Assembly (NCBI GenBank): GCA_041685505.1
Contig: JAWLFQ010000093.1
Location: 1-8,134, forward strand
DNA: 8,134 bases
Source: T1Sed10-7 sp041685505
GTDB lineage: Bacteria > Actinomycetota > Nitriliruptoria > Nitriliruptorales > Nitriliruptoraceae
Direction of reading: 5' to 3'
In this document: one piece after another, positions 1 to 5,678 of the stretch
How the letters are laid out: the number at the start of each line of letters is the position of its first letter
How positions within the stretch are numbered: position 1 is the stretch's first letter
Program-made: the position numbers and the translations under genes
The notes under the pieces: generated by a model
The model's input: only the letters and a program-made list of their open reading frames with translations
Told to the model about the DNA's origin: nothing
Database searches by the model: none

Positions 1-30
1 CCTCCACTAGCGTGCGGGACCCTCGCCGAC

Positions 31-35
31 GGAGG
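31..35 (+). promoter_or_regulatory. Shine-Dalgarno site of the first ATP-grasp gene
   Basis: A perfect GGAGG sits 6 bases before the ATG at 42. It decides the start: the in-frame GTG at 12 has no comparable site, and starting there would only add an Arg-rich ten-residue leader. Bases 1-30 hold no other feature I can support; a TAG at 8-10 may end an upstream gene, but too little is visible to tell. Confidence 0.7.
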
Positions 36-41
36 CCGGAC

Positions 42-866
42 ATGCAGCGTGCACGGCCGGCGCTGCTACTGGTGACCGACCTGGGCTACCCGGCCCGCGG
101 CCGCCGCTACGGCGACGAGGACGTGTGGCTCTCGGGCGAGCTCCGCCAGCACTTCGACGTGGCCCTGTGCTCGCCACTGGACGCCGCCGCCCTCCTCGCC
201 CCCTTCGATGTCGTACTGGTGCGCAACAGCGGTCCGGTCATCCATCATCGCCAGGCGTACGCGGCGTTGCGCACCGAGGTGGCCCGGCGCGGCACGCCGC
301 TGGTCAACCCGCTGACCGGGCGCGGCGACATGCGGGGCAAGCGCTACCTGGTGCAGCTGTGGGCCCAGGGCGAGCCGGTCATCCCCACCGTCGAGGGCCG
401 CGCGGACCTCGGGCTGCTCCCCGACGCCGACCGGTGGGTCGTCAAACCCGTGCTCGGGGCCGACTCGATCGGGCTCGAGGTGCTCGACGCACTCGACGGT
501 GTCGACCTCGACGACCTGCTCGTGCAACCACGCATCGACATCGTCCACGAGATCTCCTTCGTGTTCGTCGGCCGGCGGTTCCTCTACGCCATCTACGCAC
601 CCGACCGTGACCGCCGCTGGGAGCTCGTGCCCTACGACCCGAGCGCCGACGACCTCGCCTTCGCCCAGCGCTTCGTCGACTGGAACGCCCTCGACATCGG
701 GGTCCAGCGCGTCGATGCCTGCCGTACCCGCGATGGCCGCCTGCTGCTGGTCGAGCTCGAGGACCTCAACCCCTACCTCTCCCTCGACCGCATCGACGCG
801 GACACCCGGTCCGCCTTCACCGCCGCCCTGATCGACAGCCTGCAGGAGGCGCTCGACCGCGGATAG
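42..866 (+). CDS. ATP-grasp domain protein (RimK/GshB-like ligase, substrate unknown)
   Basis: This 274-residue protein looks like a stand-alone ATP-grasp enzyme, a fold that uses ATP to activate a carboxylate as an acyl phosphate and join it to an amine or thiol. Seen: an N-terminal pre-ATP-grasp half (residues about 5-95, with alternating hydrophobic strands such as ALLLVTDLG and FDVVLVRNSG), a central MRGKRYLVQ segment (Lys100), the ATP-binding strand and loop VVKPVLGADSIG (Lys135), the hinge-like LVQPRID (161-166) followed by Glu170, and a C-terminal metal-binding type segment LVELEDLNPYLSL (236-248, Glu240 and Asn243). No signal peptide or membrane segment is visible, so it should be cytosolic. 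The layout matches the RimK/glutathione synthetase superfamily, but I cannot name a substrate. It is the only plus-strand gene and is convergent with isocitrate dehydrogenase, so it belongs to no operon visible here. The ATG at 42 was chosen for its GGAGG. The ATP-grasp assignment is fairly secure; any specific reaction would be a guess. Confidence 0.8.
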   Translation: MQRARPALLLVTDLGYPARGRRYGDEDVWLSGELRQHFDVALCSPLDAAALLAPFDVVLVRNSGPVIHHRQAYAALRTEVARRGTPLVNPLTGRGDMRGKRYLVQLWAQGEPVIPTVEGRADLGLLPDADRWVVKPVLGADSIGLEVLDALDGVDLDDLLVQPRIDIVHEISFVFVGRRFLYAIYAPDRDRRWELVPYDPSADDLAFAQRFVDWNALDIGVQRVDACRTRDGRLLLVELEDLNPYLSLDRIDADTRSAFTAALIDSLQEALDRG

Positions 867-892
867 GCGGCGACGACGCACACCCGGCGCGG
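867..892. other. Convergent intergenic gap
   Basis: Only 26 bases separate the stop codons of the plus-strand ATP-grasp gene and the minus-strand isocitrate dehydrogenase gene. I see no hairpin followed by a T-run in either direction, so any bidirectional terminator would have to lie inside coding sequence or be Rho-dependent. Confidence 0.6.
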
Positions 893-2347
893 TCACTCGC
901 CCTGACCCAGCGAGTACGCCCGCTGGCCGTCGAAGGTGTACAGGTGCTCGGTCTTGATGACCTCCAGGCCCCGCTCGTGGAGCGCCCCGAGGAGCGCGAG
1001 CACGGCGTCGAAGCTGGTCGTCTCCCCCTGTGCCGCCACGAAGCGGCACCGCCAGTGGTCGGTCCGGAAGGTCTCCGGCATCCCGCTCGGGTACACCATC
1101 ACGCCACGGTTGGTGATCATGCGCAGCGTCCACGCCTGCGGCGCAGCGTCCTCCAAGGCCGCACCGAGCACGGCGGGATCGCGGTCCTGGTCGCTCCAGT
1201 CGAGGAACACGTCGACCCCGACGAGCTGCTTGGTCCGCACCACCGGAACGGCGGTCGGGTGGACCGTCACGCCGCTCGGACGGTAGTCGACCGGTGCGAG
1301 CTGCCGGGGACGATCACCGAGTCGTTCGATGATGGCGCTGGCGAAGGCCTCCGTGCCGACCTCCTGTTGGCTGAGCCCTTCGCGGTAGATGTCCGCGGTG
1401 TGGATGCCGCTCTCCAGGGTCGCCAACCAGGCGTTCTTGATCGTCTCCGCGACCTCCCCCTGGCCGACGTGCACCAGCATCTGTGTCGCGGCCCACAGCA
1501 GGCCGGACGGATTGGCGATGCCCTTGCCCGCGATGTCGGGCGCGGAGCCGTGCACCGCCTCGAACATCGCGACGTGCTCCCCGATGTTGGCCGATCCGGC
1601 CAGCCCCACGGAACCGGCGACCTGGGAGGCGATGTCGGACAGGATGTCGCCGTAGAGGTTCAGGGTGACGATCACGTCGAACACCTCGGGCTGCGCAGCG
1701 ACGCGAGCCGCACCGATGTCGATGATCTGATGGTCGCTCTCGATGTCCTCGTACTCCGCGGCGATCTCGTCGAAGACCGCGTGGAACAGCCCGTCGGTGA
1801 GCTTCATGATGTTGTCTTTGGTCATGCAGGTGACCTTGCGCCGCCCGTAGGCGCGGGCGTACTCGAAGGCGTACCTGATGATCCGCTCACAGCCAGGACG
1901 GGTCACCAGCTTGAGGACCTGGGTGACCTCCGGGGTCTGCTGGTGCTCGATACCGGCGTAGAGGTCCTCCTCGTTCTCGCGGATGACCACGAGGTTCATC
2001 CCCGGGTGCGGTGAGGCGATGAAGGGCGCGTAGGACTTCGAGGGGCGTACGTTGGCGAACAGGTTCAGTGACTTGCGGATCGTCACGTTGAGGCTCTTGT
2101 AGCCACCGCCGGACGGGGTCGTGATCGGGGCCTTGAGGAACACCGGGTTGCGGCGGATCGTCTCCCAGGACTCGGGGGAGATCCCCGAGCTGTGGCCCTG
2201 CTCGTACATCTGCTTGCCGATGACGACCGGCTCGTAGCGCAGGGGTGCACCGGCGGCAGCCAGGATCGCCAGCGTGGCATCCATGATCTCCGGACCGATG
2301 CCGTCGCCGGCTGCGGTGGTCACCGTCGTCGTTGCCGTGTCGTTCAT
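893..2347 (-). CDS. icd: Isocitrate dehydrogenase, type I with C-terminal extension, probably NAD+-dependent
   Basis: The enzyme oxidatively decarboxylates isocitrate to 2-oxoglutarate in the TCA cycle (cytosolic homodimer). At 484 residues it is longer than the E. coli form (about 416) and similar to the Thermus/Rickettsia type, which carries an extra C-terminal domain. Seen: GDGIGPE at 14-20; the isocitrate-binding KSLNVTIRKSLNLF segment (Ser85, Asn87, Arg91) with Arg101 and Arg123; RENEEDLYAGIE (Tyr130); the catalytic lysine in TKDNIMK (Lys177); metal-binding Asp210, Asp234 and Asp238 (YGDILSD); and FEAVHGSAPDIAG (262-274). The E. coli NADP+ residues Lys344, Tyr345 and Val351 are Asp271, Ile272 and Ala278 here, the set associated with NAD+ use. 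Residues from about 355 form the extension, which ends at Glu484. The ATG at 2347 has AGAGG 9 bases upstream. The family is certain. The coenzyme is inferred, and automatic annotation may well say NADP. Confidence 0.95.
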   Translation of the reverse strand: MNDTATTTVTTAAGDGIGPEIMDATLAILAAAGAPLRYEPVVIGKQMYEQGHSSGISPESWETIRRNPVFLKAPITTPSGGGYKSLNVTIRKSLNLFANVRPSKSYAPFIASPHPGMNLVVIRENEEDLYAGIEHQQTPEVTQVLKLVTRPGCERIIRYAFEYARAYGRRKVTCMTKDNIMKLTDGLFHAVFDEIAAEYEDIESDHQIIDIGAARVAAQPEVFDVIVTLNLYGDILSDIASQVAGSVGLAGSANIGEHVAMFEAVHGSAPDIAGKGIANPSGLLWAATQMLVHVGQGEVAETIKNAWLATLESGIHTADIYREGLSQQEVGTEAFASAIIERLGDRPRQLAPVDYRPSGVTVHPTAVPVVRTKQLVGVDVFLDWSDQDRDPAVLGAALEDAAPQAWTLRMITNRGVMVYPSGMPETFRTDHWRCRFVAAQGETTSFDAVLALLGALHERGLEVIKTEHLYTFDGQRAYSLGQGE

Positions 2348-2356
2348 CTACGGGAT

Positions 2357-2361
2357 CCTCT
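2357..2361 (-). promoter_or_regulatory. Shine-Dalgarno site of isocitrate dehydrogenase
   Basis: AGAGG on the minus strand lies 9 bases before the ATG at 2347. This supports that start, which also gives a protein beginning just ahead of the conserved GDGIGPE motif, as expected for the family. Confidence 0.5.
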
Positions 2362-2414
2362 GGTTCCGTGCGCCGTTGCGCGGCCGTACAGGAAAGATGT
2401 TCTGCGCTACCAGA

Positions 2415-2420
2415 ATCCTA
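2415..2420 (-). promoter_or_regulatory. Candidate -10 element for isocitrate dehydrogenase (weak)
   Basis: The 101-base gap 2348-2448 contains an unusually AT-containing stretch. On the minus strand it reads AAACACTAAGTAGGATTCTG, with TAGGAT (2415-2420) fitting the TANNNT pattern of a sigma-70 type -10 box. An upstream TTCGGG about 18 bases away is a poor -35 match and overlaps the hairpin after the kinase stop. A start near 2408 would give a leader of about 60 bases. The distance from the kinase stop makes an independent promoter reasonable, but the motif alone is weak evidence. Confidence 0.22.
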
Positions 2421-2432
2421 CTTAGTGTTTCC

Positions 2433-2448
2433 CCGGTCCCCGAACCGG
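2433..2448 (-). repeat. Short inverted repeat directly after the kinase stop codon
   Basis: The arms CCGGT and ACCGG (5 bp, 6-base loop) begin immediately after the kinase stop codon at 2449-2451. On the minus strand the hairpin is followed by GGAAACAC, with no T-run, so it does not qualify as a classical intrinsic terminator. It could cap a transcript 3' end, or it could be chance in such GC-rich DNA. Confidence 0.3.
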
Positions 2449-4461
2449 TCATCGGCTGCCCGGCGCTGACGGTTCCCCGCCCTGCGGGCGGACCGGGAGG
2501 ACGGCCTCGAAGCGCGCACCACCCCCTGGCCGGTTCCCCGCGGTCAGCGTCCCGTCGTGCAACGCGACGAGCTCGCGGGCCAGGGTCAGACCAAGCCCCG
2601 TGCCGGGCTGGGCCGCATGGCGTGACGCAGGTCCCTGCACGAAGGGCTCGAAGACCTGCTCGAGATACCCGGGAGCCACCCCCTCACCGTCATCCTCGAC
2701 GGTCAACTCGATGGCCTCGTCACGTCGACGGAGCGCGATGCGGATGGTCGCATCGCGGGGGGTGTAGCGCACGGCGTTGGCCAGCAGGTTGGCGACGACC
2801 CGTTCCAGCTTGGGCGGGTCCACGTCGGCCACCACCGGCTCGAGGCTGAGCTCCAGCCGGCGACCACCCAGATCCTGCTCGCTGACGACGCGCTCGACCA
2901 GTTCGACCAGCTGCTGGGGGCGCCGGTTGGCCGTGACCAGCCCGGAAGCGAGCCGATCGACGTCCAGTAGATCGTCGATCAGACGGGTGAGCCGCCCCGC
3001 GTTGGCCGTGAGGCGCCCGAGCAGCTGGTTGCGCAGGGGGCCGTCCACCTCGGCGTCGTGGCCCTGCAGGGTCTCGGCGAGGCCGACGATGGCCGACAGC
3101 GGGGTGCGCAGCTCATGTGAGGTGGCACGCAGGAAGGCCAGCCGGATCTCATCGCTGCGCGCGAGCCGGTCGACCACGGTCCGCAGCTGCTGCTCGACGC
3201 GCTCACGGGCGATCGCTGCGCCCAGGACACCGGCGACCGCCTCGAGGAAGCTCGCCTCGTCGGCGGTGAAGGTGCGGGCGAGCGTCGTGTGGACCGCCAG
3301 CACGCCGTGGTCCCCCTGCGCCCCTCTGATCGGCGCGCTCATCCCGGAGACGACACCGTGGGAGGTGAGCAGGTCGGGGCTGCGGAACCGTGCCTCGGTG
3401 GCGAGGTCATCGACGATCACCGCACGATCCTGCAACAGGGTGAAACCGGCCTGCGATCCACGCTCGTTGGTCACCAGCGCCTGCCCGACGACCCCCTCGT
3501 GCCACCCGATGCCGGCGGCGACCAACAGCTGCGCGCCATCCGGGGTGAGCTCGAGCACCTTCACCAGGGGGACCTCGAGCTCGGTGGCGACGACCCGCAC
3601 GACCTCGTCGCGGATCAGATCGACGTCGAGGTCGGTCAGCGCCCGTCGCCCGAGCTCGGCGACCGCCACCTGCTGGGACGCCCGCCGCTGGGCCTTCTCC
3701 TCCGCCGCACGCAGCTGTGCGACGCTCACCGACACGCCGATGATGCCGGCCAGCTCACCTGCTGCATCGAGGTAGGGGGCGTTGGTGACCAGCGCCGGGA
3801 CGCGCACCCCGTCGCGACGCTGCACCTCGAACTCACCGGTCCAGCTCTGCCCGGCGCGCAGCTGCGACATGATCCATCCGGCGTGCGCAGCTGCCTCGGG
3901 ATGGACGTTGACCTCGAGGATGTCGCGGCCCTCCACCTCCTCGCTGCGCCAGCCGTACAACCGCTCCGCCGCACGGTTCCAGAAGGTCACGCGCCCGTCG
4001 AGATCGGTACCGATGACCGCGGCGCCCGTGGCCGCCAGCAGCTGCGCGTAGAGATCGCGGTCCTGCTCGGCCTGCTGTCGGGCGCTCACATCGCGCTGCA
4101 CGACCACGACGCAGGTCGTGGTGCCGTCCTCGGCGGCCACCGGTGTGATGGTCTCGTCCACGGTGTACAGCCGGCCCGAGCGGTGCCGGTTGACGGACTC
4201 GCCCTGCCAGGGCCGCCCCGAGAGGACGGCAGGCCACACCCGCTCATGGGTCGTCTGGTCCTGTGCGTCGGCCGCCAGCAGCCGCGAGGTGCGCCCGATG
4301 GCCTCCTCGGGGCTGTAGCCGCTCATCACCGCGAAGGCGTCGTTGACGAAGCGGATCACCCCCGCGGCATCGATGACCATCACCGCGTCGGTCACCGCCG
4401 CCAGGGCCACGGCCGACACCGGGTCGGACGCATCCGGTGCGCGACGAACGGCCTCATCCAC
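2449..4461 (-). CDS. Soluble PAS-PAS-GAF sensor histidine kinase
   Basis: A 670-residue two-component histidine kinase that should autophosphorylate on His449 and pass the phosphate to a response regulator, which is not in this window. Domains in order: PAS 1 (about 17-128), PAS 2 with PAC-like tail (about 135-250), a helical linker (RAAEEKAQRRASQQ), GAF (about 265-420), HisKA with H-box ATSHELRTPLSAIVG (446-460), and HATPase_c with N-box NLLANAVRYTP (Asn562), G1 motif DDGEGV (590-595), F-box FEPF (604-607) and G2 motif GTGLGL (620-625). All ATPase boxes are intact. There is no membrane segment, so the signal is probably cytosolic. The only cysteine is Cys117, which rules out a LOV-type flavin adduct in PAS 2 or a bilin-linked GAF. 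The GTG start at 4461 overlaps the 3' end of the upstream gene by 8 bases; it lacks a strong ribosome binding site, so translation is probably coupled. The frame stays open further upstream, but that part is an Arg/Ser/Pro-rich shadow of the neighbouring gene. There is no attached receiver or output domain. Confidence 0.9.
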   Translation of the reverse strand: MDEAVRRAPDASDPVSAVALAAVTDAVMVIDAAGVIRFVNDAFAVMSGYSPEEAIGRTSRLLAADAQDQTTHERVWPAVLSGRPWQGESVNRHRSGRLYTVDETITPVAAEDGTTTCVVVVQRDVSARQQAEQDRDLYAQLLAATGAAVIGTDLDGRVTFWNRAAERLYGWRSEEVEGRDILEVNVHPEAAAHAGWIMSQLRAGQSWTGEFEVQRRDGVRVPALVTNAPYLDAAGELAGIIGVSVSVAQLRAAEEKAQRRASQQVAVAELGRRALTDLDVDLIRDEVVRVVATELEVPLVKVLELTPDGAQLLVAAGIGWHEGVVGQALVTNERGSQAGFTLLQDRAVIVDDLATEARFRSPDLLTSHGVVSGMSAPIRGAQGDHGVLAVHTTLARTFTADEASFLEAVAGVLGAAIARERVEQQLRTVVDRLARSDEIRLAFLRATSHELRTPLSAIVGLAETLQGHDAEVDGPLRNQLLGRLTANAGRLTRLIDDLLDVDRLASGLVTANRRPQQLVELVERVVSEQDLGGRRLELSLEPVVADVDPPKLERVVANLLANAVRYTPRDATIRIALRRRDEAIELTVEDDGEGVAPGYLEQVFEPFVQGPASRHAAQPGTGLGLTLARELVALHDGTLTAGNRPGGGARFEAVLPVRPQGGEPSAPGSR

Positions 4462-5587
4462 GGCGCGTGACCGCCGCGGCCAGCTGGTGCAGCATCGACT
4501 GCTCGGGTGTGCCCATCCCCCAGAAGGCGTGCTGTGCCGCCTGGCCGACCTGCTCGTACATCTCGGCGAGGTGCCAGGGCAACGGATCCCAGACACCGAT
4601 CGCACGGATGTAGGCCTGCCCCTCGTGGCTGTAGACGACCAGCTGACTGCGGGCACGCCCCATGAAGTGTCCCTCGTGGCTGACCAGGGCGAGCATGGCA
4701 TGCACCTGCGCGCCGGCCGGGATCGGGGAGGGCTGGTCGCTGCGCGCCGCGAAGGCCAGGCGCAGCTGGGCCAGCCACGCGTCGAGGGCATCGTCCTGCT
4801 GTCCGGCCACGGCGAGACGTTCCGCGGTGACGTGGGCCCGCAGGAGCACGGGGGTCCGCGGGCTCGGGAACCCCAGCACCTCGATCTCGAAGGTCTGTCC
4901 CCGCAGGCCACCGTCGCGCAGCGCGGTGAACCGGCCGAGCTCGCTGCCGTACTCCGGCCACTGATCGACCGCCTCGAGCGCCGCGACCGTGGCCGCCGGA
5001 TCGGGCACCTCCACCGGCGGGTAGGTCGAGACCACCTGGTCGGACGCATCGGCGACGGGCGGTGTCACCGGCCCCAGATGCGTCTGCTCGAGGCGGGCCT
5101 CGGGCCGGTAGTCCCGCTTGGCGGCCTCGGTGCGGAACACGATCCCCCACCCGCGCCGCGCGGGATCACGGGCCGCTTCGCTGAACCAGTCACCGAAGAG
5201 GTGATCCCCGCCCGCCAGCAGGGCGTGGGTGTCGAGGGTGCCCTGCCTGCCCCCCGCCCGCTGCAGACGAGCGGTCCCGAGCGCGCGGTGGAAGCGCACC
5301 AGGTCGCGGGCACCCACCGGGTGATGATCCTGCTCGTGCCAGAAGGTCGTGACGATCGCGAAGGCCAGGCGCAGATCGTCGAGGTCGCGCGCCTGCGGGT
5401 CGCGGGCGAAGTAGGCGGCGTTGAGCAGGTCGGTGATCCACGGTGCCGCGGTCGGCGAGGCGACCGTCGTGCCGACCAGCCGTGCCGTCGCCGTGGGACG
5501 CTGGCCCCGGAGCCGCTTGGCGAGCCGGTCGGCCCCGAGCCCGAGACCTGCACCGGCAGCAGCTGCGAGGAGGTGGGTGGCGGCCAT
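4454..5587 (-). CDS. Unrecognised 377-residue protein, translationally coupled to the histidine kinase
   Basis: I do not recognise this family. Coding is supported by a good ribosome binding site, normal residue use, and the 8-base overlap with the kinase. It starts with a short Ala/Gly-rich hydrophobic stretch (residues 1-19), then a basic run (21-30), which might be a weak membrane anchor; there is no lipobox. An N-terminal half (about 45-165) is helix-like and rich in Trp, Phe and His (FWHEQDHH at 82-89, His100, GDHLFGDWF at 127-135). A proline-rich link follows (172-196). The C-terminal half (about 197-360) has alternating strands (QTFEIEVLGF, SQLVVYSHEGQAYIRAIGVW) and ends in aromatic helices (WHLAEMYEQ, HAFWGMG). 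The segment WPEYGSELGRF followed by a Gly-rich strand turn vaguely recalls an SRPBCC/START-type ligand-binding fold, but I would not rely on that. The histidine clusters could bind metal, which is also speculation. Context suggests it supplies input to, or takes output from, the kinase. Confidence 0.8.
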   Translation of the reverse strand: MAATHLLAAAAGAGLGLGADRLAKRLRGQRPTATARLVGTTVASPTAAPWITDLLNAAYFARDPQARDLDDLRLAFAIVTTFWHEQDHHPVGARDLVRFHRALGTARLQRAGGRQGTLDTHALLAGGDHLFGDWFSEAARDPARRGWGIVFRTEAAKRDYRPEARLEQTHLGPVTPPVADASDQVVSTYPPVEVPDPAATVAALEAVDQWPEYGSELGRFTALRDGGLRGQTFEIEVLGFPSPRTPVLLRAHVTAERLAVAGQQDDALDAWLAQLRLAFAARSDQPSPIPAGAQVHAMLALVSHEGHFMGRARSQLVVYSHEGQAYIRAIGVWDPLPWHLAEMYEQVGQAAQHAFWGMGTPEQSMLHQLAAAVTRRG

Positions 5588-5593
5588 CGCTGA

Positions 5594-5600
5594 CTCCCTT
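5594..5600 (-). promoter_or_regulatory. Shine-Dalgarno site of the unrecognised protein
   Basis: AAGGGAG on the minus strand ends 6 bases before the ATG at 5587. It favours that start over an in-frame codon at 5620, which would add an Arg-rich eleven-residue leader and place part of the coding region inside the inverted repeat at 5607-5631. Confidence 0.65.
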
Positions 5601-5606
5601 CGGCGT

Positions 5607-5631
5607 GACCGCCCTACCACATCGGGCGGTC
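5607..5631 (-). repeat. Perfect 8-bp inverted repeat ahead of the unknown protein/kinase pair
   Basis: The minus strand reads GACCGCCC, a 9-base spacer (GATGTGGTA), then GGGCGGTC, all eight pairs perfect. It lies in the 91-base gap between the hydrolase stop and the next start, 48 bases after the former and 6 bases before the AAGGGAG ribosome binding site. No T-run follows, so it is not a textbook intrinsic terminator. It could be an operator for a dimeric regulator, a leader hairpin affecting translation, or a terminator-like stem. The rest of the gap shows no promoter I can support. Confidence 0.45.
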
Positions 5632-5678
5632 GATGCCCCCACGATAGGAGTCGTCCATCACCGAGGGGGCGGGGCCGT

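Noticed and set aside
66..1133. Long minus-strand open frame of 355 codons opposite the first ATP-grasp gene
   Set aside because: Antisense shadow of two well-supported genes. Its protein is Asp/Val/Gly/Arg-rich with no recognisable motif, as expected from GC-rich third positions.
944..2014. Plus-strand open frame of 356 codons opposite isocitrate dehydrogenase
   Set aside because: Lies wholly inside a certain gene on the other strand; low-complexity Arg/Asp/Leu composition and no ribosome binding site or domain.
2433..2448. Intrinsic terminator after the kinase gene
   Set aside because: A 5-bp stem without a T-run is too weak; kept only as a short inverted repeat.
2963..3133. Possible hybrid kinase or light-sensing (LOV/phytochrome) kinase
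   Set aside because: There is no receiver domain, and the only cysteine (Cys117) lies in PAS 1 outside any LOV-type motif; the GAF domain has none, so no chromophore attachment is supported.
3289..4470. Plus-strand open frame of 393 codons opposite the histidine kinase
   Set aside because: Antisense shadow of the PAS and GAF coding region; no conserved motif.
4462..5049. Upstream extension of the kinase frame by 196 codons
   Set aside because: The extension is Arg/Ser/Pro-rich shadow sequence of the upstream gene. The GTG at 4461 lies just ahead of the first PAS domain and overlaps the preceding stop, as in coupled genes.
4343..5593. Plus-strand open frame of 416 codons opposite the unrecognised gene
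   Set aside because: Because the minus-strand gene is itself unrecognised, I compared both. The minus frame has a ribosome binding site, balanced hydrophobic and aromatic pattern and coupling to the kinase. The plus frame is Arg/Gly/Val-rich and disordered.
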